Shown here one piece after another: positions 26,264 to 35,897 of a DNA stretch of 64,000 nucleotides (position 1 is the first letter of the stretch; each line of letters begins with the position of its first letter). Position numbers and translations under genes: made by a program. A model generated the notes under the pieces. It saw only the letters and a program-made list of their open reading frames with translations. It searched no databases and had not been told where the DNA came from. Source of the stretch: Arthrobacter sp. NIO-1057 (GTDB lineage: Bacteria > Actinomycetota > Actinomycetes > Actinomycetales > Micrococcaceae); contig NZ_FMAT01000001.1 of the NCBI RefSeq assembly GCF_900094805.1, forward strand, positions 1,250,196 through 1,314,195. Direction: 5' to 3'.

Positions 26264-27046
26264 ATGTCGAATGACACAAATGCACTTTCAGTCCATGCCG
26301 CTGGCGTGGAGATTTCCGGCCTGCGAAAATCCTACGGGGATAACGAGGTACTCAAAGGCATTGACCTGAGCGTCAAGCCAGGCGAAGTTGTCTGCCTTAT
26401 CGGCCCTTCGGGATCAGGAAAATCCACTCTCCTACGTTGCGTGAATCTGCTGGAGAAGCCCAACGGCGGAACAATCCTAGTCGGCGGTTTTAACGCCACT
26501 GACCCTGAGGTTAATCTGGACCAGATGCGCCAAAAGGTTGGAATGGTTTTCCAACAGTTCAATCTCTTCCCGCATCTGACGGTGCTGGAAAATTGCACCG
26601 TGGCACCGATCAAAGTGCTTAAGCGCAAAAAGGTAGATGCTCAAAAGGTCGCGAAGGGCCATTTGGATCGTGTCGGTTTGGGCGATTTCGGCGAGCGCTA
26701 CCCTGATCAGCTCTCTGGTGGTCAGCAGCAGCGTGTGGCCATTGCCCGCGCGTTGTCTATGGAACCAACCTTGATGCTCTTTGACGAGCCAACGAGTGCT
26801 TTGGACCCTGAGACCGTTGGTGAAGTTCTGGCCATTATGAAGAGCCTGGCTCAGGCTGGTATGACCATGTTGGTTGTGACTCACGAAATGGCTTTCGCCA
26901 AGGAAGTCGCTGATCGTGTGATCTTCATGGACGGTGGCGTCGTGGTGGAAGAAGGAAAGGCCGCTGAAGTTATCGGTAATCCTCAACAGCCGCGTACTCA
27001 GGACTTCTTGCGTCGAGTCTTGGATCCGACTCACGTGGACATCTAG
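26264..27046 (+). CDS. Amino-acid ABC transporter ATP-binding protein
   Basis: A 260-residue GlnQ-type ATPase: Walker [11 protein letters not shown]-loop [11 protein letters not shown], signature [15 protein letters not shown], Walker [15 protein letters not shown] and the switch His in VVTHEMAFA. It powers the importer encoded just upstream; 13 bases separate it from the permease stop. It is a paralogue of the ATPase at 44340-45095. Confidence 0.95.
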   Translation: MSNDTNALSVHAAGVEISGLRKSYGDNEVLKGIDLSVKPGEVVCLIGPSGSGKSTLLRCVNLLEKPNGGTILVGGFNATDPEVNLDQMRQKVGMVFQQFNLFPHLTVLENCTVAPIKVLKRKKVDAQKVAKGHLDRVGLGDFGERYPDQLSGGQQQRVAIARALSMEPTLMLFDEPTSALDPETVGEVLAIMKSLAQAGMTMLVVTHEMAFAKEVADRVIFMDGGVVVEEGKAAEVIGNPQQPRTQDFLRRVLDPTHVDI

Positions 27047-27062
27047 TCATTGTCAATAAACC

Positions 27063-27117
27063 GCATCCCTTGCACTAAGAACCAGGAGGTTCTCAGTGCA
27101 AGGGATGCGTCATTTTA
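27063..27117 (+). terminator. Terminator of the amino-acid importer operon
   Basis: A 14-bp stem GCATCCCTTGCACT (27063-27076) with its complement at 27095-27108, a nested GAACC/GGTTC stem in the loop, then TCATTTTAAG. It also faces the 3' end of menD. Confidence 0.85.
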
Positions 27118-27125
27118 AGATCTTT

Positions 27126-28835
27126 TTACCCGCCTGCGCCGGGCCACGAAAGCTGCCCAATCGACTGGTTCAGGTTCTGGTTGTCGGCACGTAGGTTTTC
27201 TCTAGAGGCAACGACTTCGATCAAACGTAACTTTGTATCTCCGGTGTGTTCAAGAATATTTTTTAGGTCTGACTTCGTCGTGGCCCGTTCATACTGCCAT
27301 CCATAAGCCTTGGCCAAGTACTGAATATCAAACTTTTGAGGTGTTGCGAACAAGCGCTCCACTGCATCGGCGTACCGCCCGGAATCATCTACGGCCCCGT
27401 GTTCCAAGGTGGAGAAAATCGCGCCACCCGCGTCGTTGTACACCACGACATCCAGTTCAGGTTGCGGCTCCCCCGGCGTCCACGACAATGCACTAGCATC
27501 ATGTGCGAAAGTAATATCTCCCATCACCGCCACCGTTCGTTGCTGGCTTCCAACGGCCAGGCCTAATGCGGTGGAGATGGTGCCGTCGATACCCGCTAAG
27601 CCACGGTTAGCAAACACTGTGCTTTCATGGTCCCCAGCTGGTGTGCCTGCAAGGTCAAAATCTCGCACGATATTCGAGGAGCCCAACAGCAAAACCTTGG
27701 GCTGTTGCCCCCATATCACTTGCGCAACATCCAACCCATTAATACTGGATTCATTTTCCTGGCTACTGCGAATGCGTTGTGCCTGAGAGTCTAGTTCTTG
27801 CCAGGCCTCCAGCCATCCGTGAGGAGCAGTACCAGCAAACTCTTGAAGCTCCTGCCACTTACCGATGGGAGTCTCGGGTCTACGCCCTGCTTCATACCAA
27901 GCCACAGGCCCGGGTTGCCAGATCGCCGATTCGATCCGGGGATCAGCCAAGAGTTTAGCGACAGGGCGGCTCAGGGTGGGACGCCCAAATAGCACTACCC
28001 GTTCGATGCGCTCCAGACCCACCGAAATCAGTGGCCGATAGTGAGCGATCGCGTGTTCTGAGTAGCGTGCGTTAGACGATGGTTCAGCGAACAGTGGCAA
28101 CCCCAATTGACGTGCAAATATTTGGGCCTGCTCCTCGGCCCCGTGCCCAGCCACGACGACCGTGCGTCTTAGTGGCAAGTTTTCAGCTTGAACCTCGTCA
28201 GAAGCACTCTGAGCATGGACAGTATCAGGCCATACGCCTGGCCGAATCTCAGTCCAAAATTGATTCTTGATACTCTCACTGTCTGACGGAATCAAAGGAT
28301 CCCGGAACTGTACATTGAGCTGGACTGGACCGGCTGGAACCAGCTGGGTGCCCTGCAGGTTAAGCAGTGCTTGTTCAAGGGCTTCGATGGGCTCAACTCC
28401 GGCTGGAACGTTGAGCGCCACGCGAACATGTTCACCAAACAGCGTTTTCTGTTTGGTGCTCTGGCTAGCTCCGGTCCCGTGGAGCTCATCCGGTCGGTCC
28501 GCAGAAAGAACTAGCAGTGGAGTGGCTGTATGGTTTGCTTCCATCACTGCCGGAAGCATCTGACCGATGGCCGTGCCACTGGTGGCAGCTACTGCCACCG
28601 GCCTCTGGGTACTCTGGGCAAGGCCAAGCGCCATGAACGCGGCCGAGCGTTCATCGATGCGCACGTGAATGCGAAGTAGTCCGGCATATTCGGCTTCGGC
28701 CGCAGCATAGGCCAAGGGTGCGCTGCGTGAGCCAGGAGAAATAACCAAGTCACGGATACCTGATTGAATCAGTGTTCCGAGCACCTGGCGTGCGGTGGTG
28801 ATAGCAAGTTGTTGATCTTGTTGTTGCAATCCCAC
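27126..28835 (-). CDS. menD: SEPHCHC synthase MenD
   Basis: A 569-residue thiamin-diphosphate enzyme that joins isochorismate and 2-oxoglutarate. Motifs include SPGSRSAPLAYAAAE, the cofactor-activating glutamate in IDERSAAFMALGLAQ, ATSGTAIGQMLPAVMEA, FANRGLAGIDGT and the ThDP/metal loop GDITFAHDASAL. The start is a GTG at 28835 with AAGGAG nine bases upstream. It is convergent with the ABC importer, and menC lies 2.4 kb further upstream on the same strand. Confidence 0.95.
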   Translation of the reverse strand: MGLQQQDQQLAITTARQVLGTLIQSGIRDLVISPGSRSAPLAYAAAEAEYAGLLRIHVRIDERSAAFMALGLAQSTQRPVAVAATSGTAIGQMLPAVMEANHTATPLLVLSADRPDELHGTGASQSTKQKTLFGEHVRVALNVPAGVEPIEALEQALLNLQGTQLVPAGPVQLNVQFRDPLIPSDSESIKNQFWTEIRPGVWPDTVHAQSASDEVQAENLPLRRTVVVAGHGAEEQAQIFARQLGLPLFAEPSSNARYSEHAIAHYRPLISVGLERIERVVLFGRPTLSRPVAKLLADPRIESAIWQPGPVAWYEAGRRPETPIGKWQELQEFAGTAPHGWLEAWQELDSQAQRIRSSQENESSINGLDVAQVIWGQQPKVLLLGSSNIVRDFDLAGTPAGDHESTVFANRGLAGIDGTISTALGLAVGSQQRTVAVMGDITFAHDASALSWTPGEPQPELDVVVYNDAGGAIFSTLEHGAVDDSGRYADAVERLFATPQKFDIQYLAKAYGWQYERATTKSDLKNILEHTGDTKLRLIEVVASRENLRADNQNLNQSIGQLSWPGAGG

Positions 28836-28916
28836 GCGATGTGGCTCCTTCGATTCCTAAGCTAAGGCAGTTCTCCCAGTCTATGCCTTGGTCTTGTTTC
28901 AGAACGCATGGTGATG

Positions 28917-28966
28917 CACCAAGGCGCCGATGTCATCAGTTTCCTGATAACACCGGCGCCTTGGTG
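28917..28966 (-). terminator. Terminator-like hairpin after the PhoX-type gene
   Basis: A 13-bp stem CACCAAGGCGCCG (28917-28929) with its complement at 28954-28966 and a nested ATCAG/CTGAT stem. No U-run follows, so efficiency is uncertain. Confidence 0.65.
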
Positions 28967-28982
28967 ACGAAAAAGCTAGAGG

Positions 28983-31112
28983 CTACTTGTTGTTGCCTTT
29001 GCCATTGCCCTTTCCGTTACCCTTGCCCTTGCCATTACCTGAGTTCGAGCCTTCCTTGAAGACCTGAACCACGGTTGGGCGTGGGCCGTAGAACTGGCCA
29101 GCCGAAGCAGCTGCCGGGTTCTTCAAGAAATCCGGGAACAGTGAGGTAGGAGCAGCGTAAGTTCCACCTTCACCTGGGTGCTGAACGGCGACAAATACAG
29201 AGTTGTCCTTGTCGTGGACCAGCGGGCCACAGGTCTCTGCGCCGGTTGGTACAGCCAGGAACTGTTCTACACGGCCACGGTTCTTGCCAGTCAAAGTGAC
29301 TTTGTGCAAAGCATCCGAGTATCCGATGGTGCTTGGTGCACCGTCGGTGGAAATCCACAAGTTGCCCTTGGAGTCGAAAGCCAAGTTATCTGGGCAGGAA
29401 ATTGGTGAGACCTTATCGGTTGGGTATCCGGAGAAGTAGGTGGACCCGTTGACCTTTGGATCACCGGCAACTAACAAGATGTTCCAAGTGAACTTGGTGC
29501 TGGTTGCGTCGTTTCCGGCTTCGGTCAGCTCAACGATGTGGCCGTCACGGTTGGAGATGCGTGGGTTGGTTTCGGTGGCGCCTTCTTTGCCAGCCTTGCC
29601 GCGGTCTGTGTTATTGGTCAGTGCCACGTAGAGCTTGCCGGAGATTGGGCTTGGCTCAACGTCTTCTGGGCGGTCCATCTTGGTGGCGCCAACCTTGTCG
29701 GCGGCCAGACGGGTGTAGACCAAAACTTCTTCAACGCTCATGCCCGCAACCATGGAGACACCGCCCTTGAGCAGTGGCAACCAGGTGCCGGTACCATCGA
29801 ACGCACCGTCAGATGGAACCTTACCGCTACCGTCAATTTCGCTTTCAGGCGAGTTGCCAGCGAACTTAGCGACGTAGAGGTCACCCTCGGAGAGCAGCTT
29901 CATGTTCTTCTTGCGGTCATGCTTGGAGTAGGTGTTCTTGGAAATGAACTTGTACAGGTACTCAAAGCGTGAGTCGTCACCGGAGTAGGCTACGGCCTTG
30001 CCATTCTTGGCGATGCGCACGTTGGCGCCTTCGTGCTTAAAGCGGCCCAGGTTGGTGTGCTTGACCGGGGTTGACTTTGGATCCTGTGGGTCGATTTCGA
30101 TAACCCAGCCGAAACGGTTGGCTTCGTTTTCGTAGCCTTCGTTGTTCAAACCGAAGCGTGGATCAGTGTCCTCCCAACCGCGTTCAGTGGCACCGGTAGC
30201 GATGCCGTAGCGAGCTTCTTCAGCGGTGCCCTTACCGCTGAAGTACTGGTCGATGTTTTCCTCACCGGAGAGGATGGTGCCCCATGGGGTGGTGCCACCG
30301 GAGCAGTTGTTCAAGGTGCCTAGGACCTTGGTACCGGTTGGATCCGCGACAGTCTTGAGCAGGTCACTTCCGGCCGCTGGACCGTCAACGGTGAATTCAG
30401 TCTGCGCGGTGATACGGCGGTTACGCTCGCCACCTTGCACATAGGTCCACTTCTTGTCTTTCTTTTTGCGCTTGACCTCGACGACACTGAAACCGTGAGC
30501 GTTCATGGCGATGCGACGGGCTTCGTCTTTGTTCGCTTCGAACCAGTCAGCGTCAAACATCATGTCTTCGTTGGTGTATTCATGGTTTGCTACCAGCACA
30601 CCGGTGCGGCCTGAGTACTTGTCAACGATGATGTCCAAGTAATCGCAGTTGTAACCGAACTGTTCAGCCTGCTTGCGCGCACTTTGCTTGGTGGCATCAA
30701 ACTTTGCAGTGTTCTTGAATAGTGGATCGCCCCAGCGGATGATGGCATTCCAGTCATAGCCTTCAGGAACGGTGAGGTCATCTACTGAACGCGACACCGG
30801 CTCAATGGCGTCGAAGGACAGGTGGCCACCGGAGTTATTGCCGTTCTTCGTTGGCACAAATGCTGCTGCGTTGGCATCGGGTGCACCGAAGAACTGCGGT
30901 CCGACAACCAATGCGGAAGCACCGACGGCGCCAAGGCCGAGCATGCTGCGGCGGGAAAGGGCTTTGTCTGCAACGTCTTTGAAGTAGCTATTGTTCGAGG
31001 TGTTGCAATCCGGCTTAACGCAGGCATCTCCACACTTGAAGTGGCAGGTAGCTGCGGAACGTCCGCCTCGGGTGTGGCCTAGCATTGGCAAAAGGGTACG
31101 GGTCGGATTCAT
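28983..31112 (-). CDS. Tat-exported PhoX family alkaline phosphatase-like protein (DUF839)
   Basis: A 709-residue secreted protein of the PhoX/DUF839 family, calcium/iron-dependent phosphatases. The twin-arginine signal SRRSMLGLGAVGASALVVG is at residues 53-71, after an unusually long Cys-containing N-region (TCHFKCGDACVKPDC). Family segments include NHEYTNEDMMF, NNCSGGTTPWGTILSGEEN, DNLAFDSKGNLWISTDG and GPLVHDKDNSVFVAVQHPGEGG. The C-terminus is a low-complexity GNGKGKGNGKG repeat. Phosphatase activity is inferred from family. I see no Pho-box nearby. Confidence 0.88.
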   Translation of the reverse strand: MNPTRTLLPMLGHTRGGRSAATCHFKCGDACVKPDCNTSNNSYFKDVADKALSRRSMLGLGAVGASALVVGPQFFGAPDANAAAFVPTKNGNNSGGHLSFDAIEPVSRSVDDLTVPEGYDWNAIIRWGDPLFKNTAKFDATKQSARKQAEQFGYNCDYLDIIVDKYSGRTGVLVANHEYTNEDMMFDADWFEANKDEARRIAMNAHGFSVVEVKRKKKDKKWTYVQGGERNRRITAQTEFTVDGPAAGSDLLKTVADPTGTKVLGTLNNCSGGTTPWGTILSGEENIDQYFSGKGTAEEARYGIATGATERGWEDTDPRFGLNNEGYENEANRFGWVIEIDPQDPKSTPVKHTNLGRFKHEGANVRIAKNGKAVAYSGDDSRFEYLYKFISKNTYSKHDRKKNMKLLSEGDLYVAKFAGNSPESEIDGSGKVPSDGAFDGTGTWLPLLKGGVSMVAGMSVEEVLVYTRLAADKVGATKMDRPEDVEPSPISGKLYVALTNNTDRGKAGKEGATETNPRISNRDGHIVELTEAGNDATSTKFTWNILLVAGDPKVNGSTYFSGYPTDKVSPISCPDNLAFDSKGNLWISTDGAPSTIGYSDALHKVTLTGKNRGRVEQFLAVPTGAETCGPLVHDKDNSVFVAVQHPGEGGTYAAPTSLFPDFLKNPAAASAGQFYGPRPTVVQVFKEGSNSGNGKGKGNGKGNGKGNNK

Positions 31113-31235
31113 GATCCATCACATCCTCAGTTAGGGCTCGCTGTCAGGGGAACGACGCCATACGAGGTTTTCACCCCTAAGTGTGCAAATTGCAACGCCA
31201 AAGTTAACTGCAGGGAAATAGATCGATGGTAGAAA

Positions 31236-32231
31236 CTAGGCCTTGACTAGGTATTGATAACATTCCTCAACTCGGTGTCGCCACCAGTCAACGCGCTGTT
31301 GCTCTGGCGATAGCCGCGCTAGTTTTTCAAGATCAGCATCAACACGTCGTACGGGAAGAAAACCTGCTGTAGCCAGCAAGGGCTCGTGTGAAACATCATC
31401 AGCAAAGAGCGTCCCCGTAGATAGCCCACAAGCGAAAGGAAGATCTGGAAGTGCGCTGGCCAACGCAGCGGCCTGGGCCAGCCCTACTGACGTGTCTAGG
31501 GCGCTTGAGACCACAACGTCGAGTTCTGCTTGTTCAGCGATGTCGAGGACGGCTTGGATTCCCCCCAGTGGTTGGGCTTTGATCACCATGAGGTCAGCGG
31601 CACCCAGTCGGGAGACTTCCAAAGGGTCGGTATGTTTGCGCACTGCCTCATCAGCAGCAATCTTCAGATCAACTCCGGTGTTGCGCAATTTCTCTCGCAC
31701 CTGGGCCAGCCCCGTTATTCCGGGCACAGGCTGTTCAGCGTATTGCAGATCAAATTCACTCAGGGCCTTTAAGGCTTCCACCGCTTGATCAACGTCCCAA
31801 CCCATGTTGGCATCTACGCGTAATGCTGCCTGTGGGTATAAACGTCGGGCTTCGGCAACTCGAGCCATGTCATCATCAAAGCTTTGGCCTTGCTCGGCGA
31901 CTTTGATCTTAATGGTGTGTGGCGCATCGTATTTCTCCAGCACCGTCCCCACTTGGTTTGCAGGCACCGCGGGCAGGGTTGCATTAACTGGTATGGAAGT
32001 ACGAAGAGGTTCTGGGAAAGTCTGGTAGGCAGCTTCGATCCCAGCAGCTAGCCAGCGTGACGCCTCTGCAGGTGCGTATTCGGTAAATGCAGAAAATTCG
32101 CCCCATCCTTCTGGACCTTTGATGAGTAATGCTTCTCGCTGGGTGATTCCTCTGAATTTAACCCTCATGGGAAGGCGGACCACAAAGCTATTTGCTAGCA
32201 GCTCATCAAGCGGTGGAAGTTCAGTACTCAT
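31236..32231 (-). CDS. menC: o-Succinylbenzoate synthase MenC
   Basis: A 331-residue enolase-superfamily dehydratase that forms the aromatic ring of the menaquinone precursor. The catalytic lysine pair and metal ligands appear in TIKIKVAEQG, RVDANMGWDVDQA, YAEQPVPG, IAADEAVRK and VIKAQPLGG. No Shine-Dalgarno precedes the ATG at 32231, but TAGGCT lies six bases upstream, a leaderless arrangement shared with other men genes here. It is divergent from a PAP2 phosphatase gene. Confidence 0.93.
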   Translation of the reverse strand: MSTELPPLDELLANSFVVRLPMRVKFRGITQREALLIKGPEGWGEFSAFTEYAPAEASRWLAAGIEAAYQTFPEPLRTSIPVNATLPAVPANQVGTVLEKYDAPHTIKIKVAEQGQSFDDDMARVAEARRLYPQAALRVDANMGWDVDQAVEALKALSEFDLQYAEQPVPGITGLAQVREKLRNTGVDLKIAADEAVRKHTDPLEVSRLGAADLMVIKAQPLGGIQAVLDIAEQAELDVVVSSALDTSVGLAQAAALASALPDLPFACGLSTGTLFADDVSHEPLLATAGFLPVRRVDADLEKLARLSPEQQRVDWWRHRVEECYQYLVKA

Positions 32232-32311
32232 GGTCTAAGCCTAGCGAGCGTGGGCATAGTTACAGTCTCATTGACTGACGTTTGACCTAAAAGTTGTGTA
32301 AGGCTAGAGAT

Positions 32312-33175
32312 ATGCCTCGACATTCAGCAACGACACGCCCACACCACCTTCGCTGGTGGTTGGCTTCATTGTTGTTGGTGAATTTCTTCTGCGTCGAGTA
32401 CTTTTTCTTCGTACTTCTGCGCTCAGGTCAATGGGCCGATCAAGCTGGCTTCATGGCTTGGTCCCAATGGTGGCCACGTACCGAATTATTGGATCCGGTA
32501 CGACAATTCCTGGACTTGCTTCCAGTTATTTGTGGTGTCATCGCTGCGATCTTTTTGCTTTACAGGGTGATTAGAGATCGTCATTTCCTGCGTGCGGTTG
32601 TTGCGATCTTGGCTTGCGCGGCCGCCTTGGCTAGCACACAGTTATTGAAGCACGGCGTCTTGATCCGCCCAGACTTCAATTTTGGGACCACAGGCAATTC
32701 GTTTCCTTCCGGACATACCACGGCCGCTGCTGCGGCTATGGGGCTCATGTATGTCATTTCCCCGCCGAAGTTGCGTCCGGTAGTTCAACCCATTGCGTGG
32801 TTGTTTGCCACGATCACTGGTGTAGCCACCTTGGTGTGTGGCTGGCACCGTCCCAGCGATATCGCAGCAGGTTTCCTGGTGGCGGCCTTTTGGATGGTGC
32901 TAGCCAGTGCCATCTTGCAGCGCATTCAGCCGTTGAGTCAGGAGACGCCGAAGACCAGCTGGTCCAGAAGCCTTGGGGTTACTAACTTGATCGTTTGGGC
33001 CGTCATTATTGGCTTGTCGTTTTTCCTGCCACACCCGCACATCCAAAAGATTCCGGATACTTTGCAGTTGGTTTACGCGGGGCTAGGGATTCTCCACGTT
33101 GTGGCCGCTTCGCTGATCTCTTCTTTAGTCTTGCGTTCGGTAGTCATAGGCCCGACGCGCACTTTCGCGAACTAG
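32312..33175 (+). CDS. PAP2 family membrane phosphatase
   Basis: A 287-residue protein with about six membrane helices and the PAP2 motifs: NSFPSGHTTAAAA (motif 2) and CGWHRPSDIAAG (motif 3, catalytic His and Asp). It removes phosphate from a lipid phosphate such as undecaprenyl diphosphate or phosphatidic acid; which one is unknown. The ATG at 32312 follows TAAGG nine bases upstream. It is divergent from menC and convergent with a DUF1648 protein. Confidence 0.88.
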   Translation: MPRHSATTRPHHLRWWLASLLLVNFFCVEYFFFVLLRSGQWADQAGFMAWSQWWPRTELLDPVRQFLDLLPVICGVIAAIFLLYRVIRDRHFLRAVVAILACAAALASTQLLKHGVLIRPDFNFGTTGNSFPSGHTTAAAAAMGLMYVISPPKLRPVVQPIAWLFATITGVATLVCGWHRPSDIAAGFLVAAFWMVLASAILQRIQPLSQETPKTSWSRSLGVTNLIVWAVIIGLSFFLPHPHIQKIPDTLQLVYAGLGILHVVAASLISSLVLRSVVIGPTRTFAN

Positions 33176-33204
33176 ATTTTCAGGTTCCAGTCGCATCACG
33201 TAAT

Positions 33205-34224
33205 TCAGGTTTCGCGCTGGGACAATAATGTGTTGAGTTTTTCAGCGCCACGTTGGGCGTGGGGAATGGTGACTGCAAATCGCGAAGAGTTCTTCAGCTC
33301 AAAGGCCAGTCCTTCGGCTCGTCTCAGGACCACTGCAGATCCGCCCGGGAAGAAGCGCCATCCCCATCCGCCCCAAGCCATGGGATTGATCTCAGCATGA
33401 GTCACCGACTGAATGTCGTCCAAGCTGATGGTGCGCAGGGGGAATCCCAAGATTGCTGAACTCACCCTAGTTCGTTGGTCAGTGATGGTTACTCGAATCA
33501 TGCACAATCCCAGCACGAGCGGAGTAACGATGAAACATGTCGCCAGGCCGATGACGGCTGATGTCCAATTGATTGAGTCTGGTTGCACGAGCATTTCTAC
33601 GAATACATAAACCCCGGTGACAGCAATAATCAACCCAAGCGCCCATAACCACCATGGACCTTTCATGGTTTCGCTAAATTCCGAGTCTTCAAGAATTTCG
33701 GGAGCCTGCGATGGGGGCACTGCAAGACTTTGTCCCGCCGCAATGCGAGCTTGCCGCTGATCCTGCAGTTGTTTCGAATAGGTCTGATAGACCCCACAAA
33801 TCCACAGTGGAGTTAAGGCTACAAGTGTGCAAGCCACCGTTGGAATAATCCAGTACCCAATGACGGCTGTTTCAGGTGACTCTGCCAGCACGGTCGGCAC
33901 AGCTGAACCTATGAAGACCCCTACCGTGGTCCATGAAAGAAGGGAACCAATAAACATGAGCGTGAGCAGTAGGGCAGGCTTACGATGTTGAGCTACAGAA
34001 ATTAAAGAAATGATGGTCCCGAGAATGCTCAGCCCAATGCAAGTTGGCACGAAGAGCTCCGTGCGGGTGAATCCATCCGGATAGGTGGACGACCAATGCG
34101 TGGCAATAACTTCCGGCAACTGATCTGCCAAGGGAATGTAGATGCCTAGCACTACGAAGACCGGCAGAATCAACAGAACGTATACCCATAGTCGATTCTT
34201 CACTGTGTGCCCAGCCACCGCCAT
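33205..34224 (-). CDS. DUF1648 domain membrane protein
   Basis: A 339-residue protein. The N-terminal part (about 15-50) has the DUF1648 pattern LPEVIATHWSSTYPDGF between two helices. Three or four more helices follow, then a C-terminal PH-like/beta-rich region (MIRVTITDQRTRVSSAILGFPLRTISLDDIQSV). The DUF1648 family is linked in Bacillus to signal transduction of stress sigma factors (SdpI-like immunity), but no specific role can be given here. AGGA lies five bases before the ATG. Confidence 0.75.
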   Translation of the reverse strand: MAVAGHTVKNRLWVYVLLILPVFVVLGIYIPLADQLPEVIATHWSSTYPDGFTRTELFVPTCIGLSILGTIISLISVAQHRKPALLLTLMFIGSLLSWTTVGVFIGSAVPTVLAESPETAVIGYWIIPTVACTLVALTPLWICGVYQTYSKQLQDQRQARIAAGQSLAVPPSQAPEILEDSEFSETMKGPWWLWALGLIIAVTGVYVFVEMLVQPDSINWTSAVIGLATCFIVTPLVLGLCMIRVTITDQRTRVSSAILGFPLRTISLDDIQSVTHAEINPMAWGGWGWRFFPGGSAVVLRRAEGLAFELKNSSRFAVTIPHAQRGAEKLNTLLSQRET

Positions 34225-34382
34225 TTCAGTCCTACTCCCCTAATCTCCAACCTCGCAAGCGGCTTCTAGAACAGCCGCACACAGGCATGTGTATCGCGAT
34301 ACAAGCCCGCCAGCCCTTCACCCACACTAACTTGACGTGGGAATAAAAGTTCAACTTGTGCGGAAATATCAGCATTAAGAAT

Positions 34383-34417
34383 GATGCCCGCCAAACCAGA
34401 TTGGTTTGACGGGCATC
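34383..34417 (-). terminator. Terminator of the 2-oxoacid dehydrogenase operon
   Basis: GATGCCCG and CAAACCA arms pair with TGGTTTG and CGGGCATC around a GAT loop (one mismatch), followed on the minus strand by ATTCTT. Confidence 0.8.
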
Positions 34418-34457
34418 AGCAATTCTTGATAAAGGATCAAGATATCTTCAGCTCTTG

Positions 34458-35897
34458 TTAGAGAGTCGCTAAGGCTCGTTTAGGGTCAGTCATCGCGTCC
34501 GCAATGTAGCGCAGGAACCCAGCAGCAGTCCCGCCATCACAAACCCGATGATCAAAGCTCAACGTTAGCTCGCAGATGGAACGGACTTTGAGTCGCCCGT
34601 TGACCACCCATGGCTTGTCGATGATGCGCCCGATGCCAAGAATGGCTGCCTCAGGATAATTAATGATGGCTGCCGAACCGTCAACATTAAACACACCATA
34701 ATTGTTGATGGTGAAGGTGCTTCCGGAAAGATCAGCCACTGAGGCCTTGCCTTCACGAGCAACCGTGGCGAGGCGAGCGAACTCAGCAGATAGCTCTTGA
34801 GCATTGAGCTTATGAGCATCGCGTACATTTGGTACCACCAAACCACGGTCGGTTTGCGCAGCGAAACCAAGATTGACCCCGTCAAAAAGGGTATGGCGTA
34901 GGGCGCCATTAGCCTCGGCATCAATTCGGCTATTAAGTTCTGGGAAGCGTTGCAGTCCAGCCACGGCGAACCGTGAAATCAAGGCCATGACGCTCGGCGC
35001 CCGGCCATCAGCTTCCTTGATCTTAGACCGCAGTTTCAGCAGCTTGGTCACGTCCACATCGACCCACACGGTAGCCTCAGGGATCTCGCGACGCGAAGTG
35101 CTCATGGCGTTAGCAATAGTCTTGCGAACACCGGAAAGAACCTGTGATGAAGCCACTGGCAGACCAGTACGGGAATCCGCCTCGCCCATTGCTGCTACCT
35201 GCTCCGGGCGTGCCGCCGTTACGGGAGCCTCGTGCTGCGTAGCACTCTCGGTCACAGGTGCACTCGTAGAGGTCTCGGCATTAGAACCTGCCAGCGCAGC
35301 TTCAACATCAGAACGCAGGATCAGTCCCTGCGGACCGCTTCCCTTCACCGAATTGATATCTAGTGAATTCTCGCGTGCCAGCTTGCGGACCAACGGATTG
35401 ATCACGCGAACTGCTTCGCTCGGTTCCTGAACGGCTGCTCTGGCCCCACCGGCCGCGGTCCGTGGCTTGCGTCGACGACTAGTCTTACGCTGCGCCGAAC
35501 CAGTTCCGTATCCGATGAGCACATTGCCGCTGCCCTCATCTGCTTCAGAATCGCCCTCGGTTTCTTCGGACGGAGCCTGAGTTCCTGCCAGTTCTTCTTC
35601 GCGATAAGACTGAGCTCGCTCGCTAGGAGCCTCTGGAGTAGTTGAGGCTTGTCCCCCACCAGTATTTACAGAGATAAAAGGCTCATCAACCAACATCATC
35701 TGACCGGCTTCACCGTGCAGGGTCGATACAACGCCCTCAAAAGGGCAAGGAATCTCAACCAATGATTTGGCAGTTTCAACTTCAGCAATCGGCTGATCCA
35801 CTGCGACAGCATCACCCGCTGCAACCATCCAACGTACAAGCTCTGCCTCGGTCAGTCCCTCACCAAGGTCAGGCAGCAGAAAAGTTTTGACAGTCAT
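34458..35897 (-). CDS. Dihydrolipoamide acyltransferase (E2) of a 2-oxoacid dehydrogenase complex
   Basis: A 479-residue E2. It has one lipoyl domain (LPDLGEGLTEAELVRW; lipoyl lysine in EVETAKSLVEIP, about Lys44), a charged Ala/Pro/Glu linker, a peripheral subunit-binding domain (NPLVRKLARENSLDINSVKG) and a catalytic core ending in LSFDHRVCDGGTAAGFL (HRxxDG). It transfers acyl groups to CoA. A single lipoyl domain and partnership with separate E1 alpha and beta suggest a branched-chain 2-oxoacid or acetoin-like complex rather than the homodimeric AceE pyruvate complex. Its ATG directly follows the E1 beta stop (TAAATG). No E3 gene is adjacent. Confidence 0.92.
   Translation of the reverse strand: MTVKTFLLPDLGEGLTEAELVRWMVAAGDAVAVDQPIAEVETAKSLVEIPCPFEGVVSTLHGEAGQMMLVDEPFISVNTGGGQASTTPEAPSERAQSYREEELAGTQAPSEETEGDSEADEGSGNVLIGYGTGSAQRKTSRRRKPRTAAGGARAAVQEPSEAVRVINPLVRKLARENSLDINSVKGSGPQGLILRSDVEAALAGSNAETSTSAPVTESATQHEAPVTAARPEQVAAMGEADSRTGLPVASSQVLSGVRKTIANAMSTSRREIPEATVWVDVDVTKLLKLRSKIKEADGRAPSVMALISRFAVAGLQRFPELNSRIDAEANGALRHTLFDGVNLGFAAQTDRGLVVPNVRDAHKLNAQELSAEFARLATVAREGKASVADLSGSTFTINNYGVFNVDGSAAIINYPEAAILGIGRIIDKPWVVNGRLKVRSICELTLSFDHRVCDGGTAAGFLRYIADAMTDPKRALATL

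Noticed and set aside
28983-29050. GGT/AAC-type repeat at the end of the PhoX gene as a minisatellite or CRISPR
   Set aside because: It is simply the codons of the Gly/Asn/Lys-rich C-terminal tail; there are no spacers and no cas genes.
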